Below are positions 38,665 through 50,493 of a DNA stretch of 64,000 nt, piece by piece. The translations under genes were made by a program, and so were the position numbers. The DNA comes from Osedax fenrisi. Lineage: Eukaryota; Annelida; Polychaeta; Sabellida; Siboglinidae. The stretch is taken from positions 39,263,545 to 39,327,544 of the forward strand of contig OZ025244.1 in assembly GCA_964019155.1 (NCBI GenBank), in the 5' to 3' direction. Positions within the stretch are counted from its first letter, which is position 1; each line of letters starts with the position of its first letter. Below the pieces are notes generated by a model, which had not been told where the DNA came from, did not search any database, and saw only the letters and a list, made by a program, of their open reading frames with translations.

Positions 38665-39281
38665 TAGCCGTACCCGACCCGGCGTTGCTCGGTTTTGATT
38701 ATTTTCCTATATATTATATATTAATTATAGCTATTCCTGATTCTTAATTGATATATATAATAAAATAAATGTTAGCTGACATACAAAACAAAGTAGAAAA
38801 CATTTTCAAATAATATGTTAAAAAATACAACAAATATTTCAAATATTAAAAAATATGTTTTAAAAAAATGTCTAAAACCCAAACCTAAACCCAAACACAA
38901 ACCGTACACTACCCTGCGTTGCTAGGTTTTTGATTATTTGCCTATTAATTGTAGCTATTCCTGATTATACTTAGCTAATATTTAATTGTTTTCTTCTAAC
39001 TAATATTTACTAATTCTAACTGTATCCGATGTAGACTCAGCGTTGTTCGTTTTTAAGATTATTTGTAAAATATTTGGTAAGATTACAAATAATAATTTAA
39101 AATATTACAAAATATATTTTTAAAAAGTGTCTAAAAATATTTTAAGAAATATAAAAAATATTTCAACATATTAGTAGCCATACCTGATTTTTAATGCCTA
39201 TTAATTTTTTTTATTAATTATAGCTATTCCTGATTATTCTAAAATATATAATTGCTAAAAATTGCAAAAAAATATATAAAA
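34304..39281 (-). repeat. Direct duplication of about 2489 bp inside the array
   Basis: Sequence at 34304-36792 recurs at about 36793-39281 with an offset of 2489-2490 bp. I noticed only a handful of differences (for example at 35720/38209, 36006/38495 and 36338/38828), so the duplication is recent or homogenised. Its phase equals the distance between the 3' ends at 36175 and 38664, so it is one rolling-circle unit in tandem. Confidence 0.9.
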
Positions 39282-41368
39282 TATTACAAAATATGTTTTA
39301 AAAACAAACCATACCCGACCCGGCATTTCTTGGTTTTTGTTTGTTTGCCTATCTATTATTTATTATTTATTAATTAGGGCAATTTCTGATTCTATATTTC
39401 TAGTATATACAATTAAATAAAGTTTATTTAAAATACAAACAAATATAGAAAAATATTGTTTATAATATTTAAAAAATTAGTGAACAAATATTTCAAAAAA
39501 TATTTTAAAAAATACAACAAATATTTCAAATATTACAAAATATGTTGAAAACCCAAACACAAACCGTCCCAAAACGGCGTTGATCGGTTTTTAATTATAT
39601 GCCTATCTATACTTTATTAATTATAACTATTCCTGATTTAGAATTGTTTGCCGAACCCAACCCGACGTTGCTCGTTTTTTTATTATTTGCCTATCAATTA
39701 TTAATTATAGTTATTCCTAATTATGCATAGCTATTCTTTAATTGTTGTCTTCTAACTAATATTTAATAAATCTAACTGTATCCGATGTAGATCTAGCGTT
39801 GTTCTTTTTAAGACTTATTCGTAAAATATTTTGTAAAAATACAAAAATACAAAAATACTTTAAAATATTATAAAATATATTTTTAAAAAGTGTCTAAAAA
39901 TATTTTTTAAATATAAAAAATATTTCAACATATTAGCAGTCATACCCTACCCGGCGTTGCTAGGTTTTTGATTGTTTGACTATTTATTTTTATTAATTAT
40001 AGCTATTCCTGATTATTCTAAAATATATAATTGCTAACAAATACAAAAAATATTTAAAATATTACAAAATATGTTTTAAAAAAATGTCGAAAACTCAAAC
40101 CTAAACCCAAATCCAAACAGTACTCGACTCGACATTTATCGGGTTTTGATTGTTTGCCTATTTATTATTTATTAATTAGAGCTATTCCTGATCCTACATT
40201 TCTAGTATATACAATTAAATAAAATTAAGAAACATATTTTTTTTAATATTTAAAAAATTAGATAAAAAATATTTCAAAAAATACAACAGATATTTCAAAT
40301 ATTCCAAAATATGTTGAAAACCTAAACCCAAACAGTTCCAAATCGGCGTTGCTCGGTTTTTTATTATTTGCCTATCTATCATTTATTAATTATAACTATT
40401 CCTGATTTGGAATTTCTTGCCGTACCCAACTTTGCTTTACTCGTTGTTTGATAGCTTACCTATCTATTATTTATTATTTATGGATATTCATGATTCTGCT
40501 TTTCATATACAATAACATAAATTGTTGCTAAAATTCAAACAAATTTATACAAATATTAATATCTCAAAAATTAGTGGAAAAATATTTCAAAAATATTTCA
40601 AATAATATTTAAAAAAATACAACACATATTTCCAATATTACAAAATAGTACTTAATAAATATCGAAAACCCAAACCGCACCCTGCGTTGATCGATTTTTG
40701 ATTGTTTGCCTATCTATTATTTATTAATTATAGCTATTCCTGATTCTGTATTCCTAGTATACAACAAATATTTCCAAATATTACAAAATATATTTTTTAT
40801 AAATGTTCTACAAATATTTTAAAAAGTATATTATTATATCTTATAATATTTATATATTTATTATATAATTATAATATTTTAATTATATCTTAAAATAATA
40901 ATATTTCAACGAATAGTTGAAAAATATAAAAAATTATTTCAAATAATATTTTTTAAAATACAAAAAATATAAATAATATTACAAAATATATTTTAAAAAA
41001 ATTTCAAAAAAATGTTTAAAAATATTTAAAAAAAACTTCAAAAATATTTCAAAAAATGTCAAAAATATTTCAAAAATATTTCAAAAAATTTCCAAAATTT
41101 CCAAAAATTTCAAAAAAAAATCAAAAAAAAATTCAAAAAAATAGTTCGAAAAAATGTAAAAAAAATATTTCAAAAATGCGACGCCGAAGATTTTGGACGA
41201 CAAAAAATCATTTTAATGGCAAAAAGTCAATTTTTCAGGTTTTTCTGGGGTACGCGGTATGAAATTCAAAAAATTTTCCGGACCAAGACCATACTGTTGC
41301 AAATTTATTAAGATCGGGTATAAAATATTTTCGCGATGTACCCCGGTTCTCGAGTTACCTCACCAGAT

Positions 41369-41399
<31 letters not shown>
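38664..41399 (-). mobile_element. Rolling-circle unit L3 (minus strand)
   Basis: The 3' CTAG is at 38664-38667 in inverse orientation and the 5' module reaches the head-to-head centre near 41399. Its whole length is mirrored by the unit at 41400-44174. Lys/Phe-rich open frames at 41056 and its mirror come from AAAATTTC-type repeats. Confidence 0.7.
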
Positions 41400-41400
<1 letters not shown>

Positions 41401-41428
41401 CTATTATATAAAAGAAAGTCTATTTAAT

Positions 41429-41459
<31 letters not shown>

Positions 41460-44174
41460 ATCTGGTGAGGTAACTCGAGAACCGGGGTACGTCGCGAAAA
41501 TATTTTATACCCGATCTTAATAAATTTGCAACAGTATGGTCTTGGTCCGGAAAATTTTTTGAATTTTATACCGCGTACCCCAGAAAAACCTGAAAAATTG
41601 ACTTTTTGCCATTAAAATGATTTTTTGTCGTCCAAAATCTTCGGCGTCGCATTTTTGAAATATTTTTTTTACATTTTTTCGAACTATTTTTTTGAATTTT
41701 TTTTGATTTTTTTTTGAAATTTTTGGAAATTTTGGAAATTTTTTGAAATATTTTTGAAATATTTTTGACATTTTTTGAAATATTTTTGAAGTTTTTTTTA
41801 AATATTTTTAAACATTTTTTTGAAATTTTTTTAAAATATATTTTGTAATATTATTTATATTTTTTGTATTTTAAAAAATATTATTTGAAATAATTTTTTA
41901 TATTTTTCAACTATTCGTTGAAATATTATTATTTTAAGATATAATTAAAATATTATAATTATATAATAAATATATAAATATTATAAGATATAATAATATA
42001 CTTTTTAAAATATTTGTAGAACATTTATAAAAAATATATTTTGTAATATTTGGAAATATTTGTTGTATACTAGGAATACAGAATCAGGAATAGCTATAAT
42101 TAATAAATAATAGATAGGCAAACAATCAAAAATCGATCAACGCAGGGTGCGGTTTGGGTTTTCGATATTTATTAAGTACTATTTTGTAATATTGGAAATA
42201 TGTGTTGTATTTTTTTAAATATTATTTGAAATATTTTTGAAATATTTTTCCACTAATTTTTGAGATATTAATATTTGTATAAATTTGTTTGAATTTTAGC
42301 AACAATTTATGTTATTGTATATGAAAAGCAGAATCATGAATATCCATAAATAATAAATAATAGATAGGTAAGCTATCAAACAACGAGTAAAGCAAAGTTG
42401 GGTACGGCAAGAAATTCCAAATCAGGAATAGTTATAATTAATAAATGATAGATAGGCAAATAATAAAAAACCGAGCAACGCCGATTTGGAACTGTTTGGG
42501 TTTAGGTTTTCAACATATTTTGGAATATTTGAAATATCTGTTGTATTTTTTGAAATATTTTTTATCTAATTTTTTAAATATTAAAAAAAATATGTTTCTA
42601 CATATGTTTAATTTTATTTAATTGTATATACTAGAAATGTAGGATCAGGAATAGCTCTAATTAATAAATAATAAATAGGCAAACAATCAAAAACCGATAA
42701 ATGTCGAGTGGAGTACTGTTTGGATTTGGGTTTAGGTTTGAGTTTTCGACATTTTTTTAAAACATATTTTGTAATATTTTAAATATTTTTTGTATTTGTT
42801 AGCAATTATATATTTTAGAATAATCAGGAATAGCTATAATTAATAAAAATAAATAGTCAAACAATCAAAAACCTAGCAACGCCGGGTAGGGTATGACTGC
42901 TAATATGTTGAAATATTTTTTATATTTAAAAAATATTTTTAGACACTTTTTAAAAATATATTTTATAATCTTTTAAAGTATTTTTGTATTTTTGTATTTT
43001 TACAAAATATTTTACGAATAAGTCTTAAAAAGAACAACGCTAGATCTACATCGGATACAGTTAGATTTATTAAATATTAGTTAGAAGACAACAATTAAAG
43101 AATAGCTATGCATAATTAGGAATAACTATAATTAATAATTGATAGGCAAATAATAAAAAAACGAGCAACGTCGGGTTGGGTTCGGCAAACAATTCTAAAT
43201 CAGGAATAGTTATAATTAATAAAGTATAGATAGGCATATAATTAAAAACCGATCAACGCCGTTTTGGGACGGTTTGTGTTTGGGTTTTCAACATATTTTG
43301 TAATATTTGAAATATTTGTTGTATTTTTTAAAATATTTTTTGAAATATTTGTTCACTAATTTTTTAAATATTATAAACAATATTTTTCTATATTTGTTTG
43401 TATTTTAAATAAACTTTATTTAATTGTATATACTAGAAATATAGAATCAGAAATTGCCCTAATTAATAAATAATAAATAATAGATAGGCAAACAAACAAA
43501 AACCAAGAAATGCCGGGTCGGGTATGGTTTGTTTTTAAAACATATTTTGTAATATTTTATATATTTTTTTGCAATTTTTAGCAATTATATATTTTAGAAT
43601 AATCAGGAATAGCTATAATTAATAAAAAAAATTAATAGGCATTAAAAATCAGGTATGGCTACTAATATGTTGAAATATTTTTTATATTTCTTAAAATATT
43701 TTTAGACACTTTTTAAAAATATATTTTGTAATATTTTAAATTATTATTTGTAATCTTACCAAATATTTTACAAATAATCTTAAAAACGAACAACGCTGAG
43801 TCTACATCGGATACAGTTAGAATTAGTAAATATTAGTTAGAAGAAAACAATTAAATATTAGCTAAGTATAATCAGGAATAGCTACAATTAATAGGCAAAT
43901 AATCAAAAACCTAGCAACGCAGGGTAGTGTACGGTTTGTGTTTGGGTTTAGGTTTGGGTTTTAGACATTTTTTTAAAACATATTTTTTAATATTTGAAAT
44001 ATTTGTTGTATTTTTTAACATATTATTTGAAAATGTTTTCTACTTTGTTTTGTATGTCAGCTAACATTTATTTTATTATATATATATCAATTAAGAATCA
44101 GGAATAGCTATAATTAATATATAATATATAGGAAAATAATCAAAACCGAGCAACGCCGGGTCGGGTACGGCTAG
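41400..44174 (+). mobile_element. Rolling-circle unit R1 (plus strand)
   Basis: Begins TCTATTATATAAAAGAAAG at 41400 and ends GGTACGGCTAG at 44174 (2775 bp). It is a close inverted copy of 38664-41399. The next unit follows with no spacer. Confidence 0.75.
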
Positions 44175-44203
44175 TCTATTATATAAAAGAAAGTCTATTT
44201 AAT

Positions 44204-44234
<31 letters not shown>

Positions 44235-46849
44235 ATCTGGTGAGGTAACTCGAGAACCGGGGTACGTCGCGAAAATATTTTATACCCGATCTTAATAAAT
44301 TTGCAACAGTATGGTCTTGGTCCGGAAAATTTTTTGAATTTTATACCGCGTACCCCAGAAAAACCTGAAAAATTGACTTTTTGCCATTAAAATGATTTTT
44401 TGTCGTCCAAAATCTTCGGCGTCGCATTTTTGAAATATTTTTTTTACATTTTTTCGAACTATTTTTTTGAATTTTTTTTGATTTTTTTTTGAAATTTTTG
44501 GAAATTTTGGAAATTTTTTGAAATATTTTTGAAATATTTTTGACATTTTTTGAAATATTTTTGAAGTTTTTTTTAAATATTTTTAAACATTTTTTTGAAA
44601 TTTTTTTAAAATATATTTTGTAATATTATTTATATTTTTTGTATTTTAAAAAATATTATTTGAAATAATTTTTTATATTTTTCAACTATTCGTTGAAATA
44701 TTATTATTTTAAGATATAATTAAAATATTATAATTATATAATAAATATATAAATATTATAAGATATAATAATATACTTTTTTAAATATTTGTAGAACATT
44801 TATAAAAAATATATTTTGTAATATTTGGAAATATTTGTTGTATACTAGGAATACAGAATCAGGAATAGCTATAATTAATAAATAATAGATAGGCAAACAA
44901 TCAAAAATCGATCAACGCAGGGTGCGGTTTGGGTTTTCGATATTTATTAAGTACTATTTTGTAATATTGGAAATATGTGTTGTATTTTTTTAAATATTAT
45001 TTGAAATATTTTTGAAATATTTTTCCACTAATTTTTGAGATATTAATATTTGTATAAATTTGTTTGAATTTTAGCAACAATTTATGTTATTGTATATGAA
45101 AAGCAGAATCATGAATAGCCATAAATAATAAATAATAGATAGGTAAGCTATCAAACAACGAGTAAAGCAAAGTTGGGTACGGCAAGAAATTCCAAATCAG
45201 GAATAGTTTAATTAATAAATGATAGATAGGCAAATAATAAAAAACCGAGCAACGCCGATTTGGAACTGTTTGGGTTTAGGTTTTCAACATATTTTGGAAT
45301 ATTTGAAATATCTGTTGTATTTTTTGAAATATTTTTTATCTAATTTTTTAAATATTAAAAAAAATATGTTTCCACATTTGTTTGTATTTTAGATAAACTT
45401 TATTTAATTGTATATACTAGAAATGTAGGATCAGAAATAGCTCTAATTAATAAATAATAAATAGGCAAATAATCAAAAACCGATAAATATCGAGTCGGAT
45501 ACTGTTTGGATTTGGGTTTAGGTTTGAGTTTTCGACATTTTTTTAAAACATATTTTATAATATTTTAAATATTTTTTGTATTTTTTAGCAATTATATATT
45601 TTAGAATAATCAGGAATAGCTATAATTAATAAAAATAGTCAAACAATCAAAAACCTAGCAACGCCGGGTAGGGTATGGCTACTAATATGTTGAAATATTT
45701 TTTATATTTAAAAAATATTTTTAGACACTTTTTAAAAATATATTTTATAATATTTTAAATTATTTTTTGTATTTTTACAAAATATTTTACGAATAAATCT
45801 AAAAAAGAACAACGCTAGATATACATCGGATACAGTTAGATTTATTAAATATTAGTTAGAAGACTAAAACTTAAAGATTAGCTATGCATAATTAGGAATA
45901 GCTATAATTAATAATTGATAGGCAAATAATTAAAAACCGAGAAACGTCGTGTTGGGTAAGGCAAAAAATTTAAAATCAGGAATTGTTATAATTAATAAAT
46001 AATAGATAGGAAAACAATCAAAAACCTAGCAACGCCGTGTCAGGACGGTGTGGGTTTTGGTTTTAGACATTTTTTTAAAACATATTTTATAATAATTGAA
46101 ATATTAGTTGTATTTTTTAATATATTTTTTAAAATATTTTTCCACTAATTTTTTAAATATTAAAATATTTTTCTACATTTGTTTGTATGTCATCTAACAT
46201 TTATTTTATTGTATATAAATAATAGTTAGGAACAAATTAAATATAAATATTTAGCAATGCAGAATTAGTAATAGCTATAATTAATAAATAATAATTGGCA
46301 AAAAATCAAAAACCGAGCAACGCCAGGTCGGGTACGGTTTGAGTTTAGGTTTGGGTTTTCGACATCTTTTTAAAACATATTTTGTAATATTCAAAATATT
46401 TATTGTATTTTTTAATATATTTTTTGAAATATTTTTCTACTCATTTTTTAATTATTAAAATATTTTTCTACATTTGTTTGTATTTCAGCTAACATTTATT
46501 TAATTGTATATATAACAATGAAGAATCAGGAACAGCTATAATTAATAAATAATAGATAGGCAAACAATCAATATCCGAGCAACGCCGGTTTGGGTACGGT
46601 TTGGGTTTAAGTTTGGGTTTTAGACATTTTTTAAAACATATTTTGTAATATTTGTTGCATTTTTTAATATATTTCCACTAATTTTTTAAATATTTTTCTA
46701 TATTTTGTTTGTATTTTAGCTAACATTTATTTTATTGTATATATAGCAATGCATAATCATGAATAGGTATATAATATATCTATAATTAATAAATAATAGA
46801 TAATAGGAAAATAATCAAAACCGAGCAACGCCGGGTCGGGTACGGCTAG
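44175..46849 (+). mobile_element. Rolling-circle unit R2 (plus strand)
   Basis: Begins TCTATTATATAAAAG at 44175 immediately after the CTAG of R1 and ends CTAG at 46846-46849, followed by T. The 5' part is nearly identical to R1; the 3' part is a different series of degenerate terminator subunits, closest to those of 32741-34100. Confidence 0.75.
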
Positions 46850-46850
46850 T

Positions 46851-46889
46851 ATATATATATAATTAAATAGACTTTCTTTTATATAATAG
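46851..46889 (-). mobile_element. Inverted 5'-end fragment of the rolling-circle unit
   Basis: aattaaatagactttctttt and tatataatag here are the exact inverse of the 5' end at 41401 and 44176. A 39-bp 5'-terminal piece in minus orientation thus abuts the CTAG of R2, so R2 is enclosed by inverted copies of this sequence. Confidence 0.8.
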
Positions 46890-47199
46890 ATATATATAAT
46901 CGCCGATATCGGATTGCATTTTTGAACTATTTACACATCATCGTCAATTATGATTCATAGTTAACTATATTAATTATCGTAATCTCGTAATCATTATTAT
47001 TGCGAGAATTTTGTACAATGTACGCCGTACGACAGCATCCTGTTTATATAATTATTATACAAATATACAATTATACAAGTATATATATATATATATATAT
47101 ATTCACAGTATTAGCAACGCTCTTGAGGGTTTTGGTATTAGCGTGGAATGTCCCCGGTATTAGTAAACAGTTATTTCTAGAACATTATAATAATTCACA
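46890..47199. other. Intergenic spacer
   Basis: AT-rich with a short AT run near 47081-47102. No gene recognised. Confidence 0.5.
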
Positions 47200-47850
47200 G
47201 TTTTAATAACGTACTGACGGTCAAACACATGCTGACTAGACGTATATTGTGTACATTCGTATGTACACACGTGTATTGTACACATGTGAATGTGTGTTGC
47301 GTGCATTACGCCCTTCACATACTACGTAGATTTCTCGTCCATTCTCGTTTCTACGTAGGCCCTGTGACGTAGGACCTACGTAGAACTGAGAGTCGTGACG
47401 TCATCGGTTATCGATTGCGTGCGAGGAACGCAATCATCTCGAAATGAGATCGCGTGCGTCGGTAGTCCCCCGCACCGTCAGATTATAAACACGCCCCCTA
47501 GAAGTAGAATAACGCCCACCAGTGAACGCCCACCACGACAACAACGGACGACCTCAGACGGCGTTAATTACAGGAAGTTCTAGACCACTATTGCAGTGGT
47601 CGATAATTGAGGGATGGCCACTGCGCTCTCGTTTACTTACCCCGCCGTCGTCCAGTTATTGTTTACGACGAGCGCGAGAATACGTCACGTGCCGATATCA
47701 CTATAATAAGATTCCACTCTATATATAGAATTCGCGCCAGCTATATTTAGATTTATTTCTCGGCGGCGTATTATTCTCGATAATCTCGTGAATTCTCTAT
47801 ACGCATCACGTGCGACGTCGTGCGTTAATGTGATAGATCAATCTTAATGA
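47200..47850. promoter_or_regulatory. CpG-richer islet, possible regulatory region
   Basis: Contains TGACGTCATCGG, two CGCCCACCA words, CTACGTAG words, TCACGTGC and TCACGTGCGACG, in the least AT-rich 600 bp of this part of the window. Two short open frames (47395-47583 and 47522-47728) overlap it in different frames without family similarity. It could be a promoter or a worn transposon. Confidence 0.3.
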
Positions 47851-48240
47851 ATGAGTTGTGTATACACGTATATAGCAAAACGTAGTCGTACCTACCGGTA
47901 AACTACACATCTACGATATCAACCATGGGTAGCCTACAATGAATATCAATGTCCAACGTATACGTCATAGGCTATGACTCATAGCATAACATTTCGCATC
48001 GGTATTCTATTCATATGTTCACGTATATATATATACGTATGTATACGTAAATTATGGCCTATGATTATATAATATCGCCAACAATAACCTATAACAATAA
48101 CAATAAAGCGTTGTAAAGTAGGTCGTACCTAGGTAATCCTATACGGCAATACTGATGTATGTTTTAATACTTTTGAGGTTTTTTCATTTTCCGGTGTATA
48201 CACGTGACAAAATAACATCAATTTACGTTCTACATTCATG

Positions 48241-48270
<30 letters not shown>

Positions 48271-48271
<1 letters not shown>

Positions 48272-48375
48272 TTCCGCACGAGCGAAGGGGTCCAAAATAG
48301 GGTCATGTATACATGACCCTATTTTAGTGCCTAATAAACCGTTTATCATCATTATCATTATTATCATCATTATAT
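48271..48375 (+). mobile_element. LINE 3' tail, same family as 2005-2343
   Basis: ccgcacgagcgaaggggtcc, then an agggtcatgtatacatgaccct palindrome-like stretch, taataaaccg and an ATC/ATT tail. It shares the GCGAAGGGGTC core and ATC tail with 2221-2300 and with the inverse of 56982-57090. Confidence 0.7.
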
Positions 48376-48487
48376 CTGATTATTTAATGCGAATATGCGA
48401 TAGTTTTATTTATTTTTGAAATTAAAATGACGTAATTATATTACAGACGAGTTCCGTGCACCTACCTACGTATACGACGACTGGTGG

Positions 48488-48525
48488 TGACATCCGGTGA
48501 CATCCGGTGACATCCGGTGACATCG
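48488..48525 (+). repeat. GTGACATCCG 10-bp repeat, about four copies
   Basis: Perfect decamers with an ATCCGG core, the last one broken to ATCG. An ACACGCAC microsatellite follows at 48565-48605. Confidence 0.8.
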
Positions 48526-48658
48526 TGTTCTTCATCTTTGTCACCGTCGTTGTTCTTTCATCAACGCACACACGCACACACGCACACACGAATCCACACA
48601 CACACCATACACTCTAATAGGTAAAACCACAACCAACACCAGTATAGTAGTAAACACT

Positions 48659-49789
48659 TGTTCCTCTATAGTGTTCCTCTATAGTGTTCCTCTATAGTGT
48701 TCCTCTATAGTGTTCCTCTATAGTGTTCCTCTATAGTGTTCCTCTATAGTGTTCCTCTATAGTGTTCCCCTATAGTGTTCCTCTATAGTGTTCCTCTATA
48801 GTGTTCCTCTATAGTGTTCCTCTATAGTGTTCCTCTATAGTGTTCCTCTATAGTGTTCCTCTATAGTGTTCCTCTATAGTGTTCCTCTATAGTGTTCCTC
48901 TATAGTGTTCCTCTATAGTGTTCCTCTATAGTGTTCCTCTATAGTGTTCCTCTATAGTGTTCCTCTATAGTGTTCCTCTATAGTGTTCCTCTATAGTGTT
49001 CCTCTATAGTGTTCCTCTATAGTGTTCCTCTATAGTGTTCCTCTATAGTGTTCCTCTATAGTGTTCCTCTATAGTGTTCCTCTATAGTGTTCCTCTATAG
49101 TGTTCCTCTATAGTGTTCCTCTATAGTGTTCCTCTATAGTGTTCCTCTATAGTGTTCCTCTATAGTGTTCCTCTATAGTGTTCCTCTATAGTGTTCCTCT
49201 ATAGTGTTCCTCTATAGTGTTCCTCTATAGTGTTCCTCTATAGTGTTCCTCTATAGTGTTCCTCTATAGTGTTCCTCTATAGTGTTCCTCTATAGTGTTC
49301 CTCTATAGTGTTCCTCTATAGTGTTCCTCTATAGTGTTCCTCTATAGTGTTCCTCTATAGTGTTCCTCTATAGTGTTCCTCTATAGTGTTCCTCTATAGT
49401 GTTCCTCTATAGTGTTCCTCTATAGTGTTCCTCTATAGTGTTCCTCTATAGTGTTCCTCTATAGTGTTCCTCTATAGTGTTCCTCTATAGTGTTCCTCTA
49501 TAGTGTTCCTCTATAGTGTTCCTCTATAGTGTTCCTCTATAGTGTTCCTCTATAGTGTTCCTCTATAGTGTTCCTCTATAGTGTTCCTCTATAGTGTTCC
49601 TCTATAGTGTTCCTCTATAGTGTTCCTCTATAGTGTTCCTCTATAGTGTTCCTCTATAGTGTTCCCCTATAGTGTTCCTCTATAGTGTTCCTCTATAGTG
49701 TTCCTCTATAGTGTTCCTCTATAGTGTTCCTCTATAGTGTTCCTCTATAGTGTTCCTCTATAGTGTTCCTCTATAGTGTTCCTCTATAG
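48659..49789 (+). repeat. 13-bp minisatellite, 87 copies
   Basis: The unit TGTTCCTCTATAG repeats 87 times in perfect phase (1131 bp), with only two variants seen, both T to C (48769 and 49666). Each unit contains the palindrome CTATAG. The array ends cctctatagagg. The extreme homogeneity implies recent expansion or ongoing homogenisation. Confidence 0.97.
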
Positions 49790-49945
49790 AGGTTCATGTA
49801 ACACCACTATAGCTGTTACAGTGTGAATGTAGTGTTCTAGGATGTGTGAACGTAATTGATGGAGGGGAGAGAGAGAATGGTACAATCAAATAATAGTTAT
49901 ATATGAATAACATGTAGGATTCGCCACTCAGATATCTATGGATAA

Positions 49946-49989
<44 letters not shown>

Positions 49990-50015
49990 AATAAATTGTA
50001 ATCAATTTATAAAAA
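49790..50015. other. Spacer between minisatellite and SINE
   Basis: Contains an AT run at about 49952-49983. Nothing else recognised. Confidence 0.5.
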
Positions 50016-50299
50016 CTTCCTGTGAGGCTCAGTTGTCTTAAGGCATCAGACACACAAGCAGTAGTATACGGGTTCGAGCCTCGTCCTGACCATTACAATA
50101 TGTCTTACAATATTATTTAGAAGTGATCTTATATAATTGTGTATAGGTAAACGATCGGCTTTCGTTAAAACCATGGATGACTTAACATGAGAGCGCCTTC
50201 GAAGGGACATTAGAGCCATATGTGGTTATAAGTGAAACTTCATTTAAGTTCCTGGATGGGATTAAACTCCACCAAAATAACAATAACAATAATAATAAC
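50016..50299 (+). mobile_element. tRNA-derived SINE
   Basis: The head has TGAGGCTCAGTTGTCTTAAG (A-box region), then acacaagcagta, and GGGTTCGAGCCTC (B box). The body continues with tatttagaagtgatcttata, taaacgatcggct and gcgccttcgaagggacatta. The end is tgggattaaactccaccaaa followed by an AACAAT/AAT tail. It is not a tRNA gene because the acceptor stem cannot form. It is alignable throughout with 55631-55928. Confidence 0.88.
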
Positions 50300-50451
50300 T
50301 ATATATAACGGAATATATCCCGCTCTAATATCTATATATTGATGGCGCCGCTCAGAAACATTAATTCATATTTTGTGTCTTGAAAGACCACTACCACAAC
50401 TAGATGAATAAAATAACAATAGAATCAACCCAGTATGGTATTATATATTTA

Positions 50452-50493
<42 letters not shown>

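Larger units (their letters stand above)
32741..46889. mobile_element. Helitron/Helentron-like rolling-circle transposon array
   Basis: Five related units: three on the minus strand with 3' ends at 32741, 36175 and 38664, and two on the plus strand with 3' ends at 44174 and 46849. The complete 3' end reads CCGAGCAACGCCGGGTCGG (a short CCGA/TCGG stem), then GTACGG and CTAG. The 5' end, where present, reads TCTATTATATAAAAGAAAG. TC...CTAG with a 3' hairpin is the Helitron terminal rule. A 5' module (gtatctggtgaggtaactcg, ggtacgtcgcgaaaa, ttggtccgg) recurs five times. No Rep or helicase gene is present, so the units are non-autonomous. The interior is built from degenerate copies of the 3' end. 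The Helitron-class call is an inference from termini. Confidence 0.65.

Noticed and set aside
34774..38747. Duplicated 88- and 106-residue open frames in the array
   Set aside because: They are conserved only because the DNA unit was duplicated. They cross terminator repeats and AT microsatellites.
41056..44546. Repeated Lys/Phe-rich proteins at 41056, 41517 and 44292
   Set aside because: They come from AAAATTTC-type low-complexity sequence copied with each rolling-circle unit, with no domain and no conserved start outside the repeat.
32741..46889. CRISPR-like regular repeats
   Set aside because: The repeats are degenerate, unequal in spacing and lie in a eukaryotic setting, with transposon termini at the unit ends and no cas genes.
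47395..47728. Two overlapping small proteins in the CpG-richer islet
   Set aside because: No family similarity, no clear start context, and the frames overlap in GC-rich DNA where open frames are longer by chance.
48659..49789. The 13-bp array as a CRISPR or centromeric satellite
   Set aside because: It has no spacers, the unit is too short and the array is only 1.1 kb, so a minisatellite explains it.
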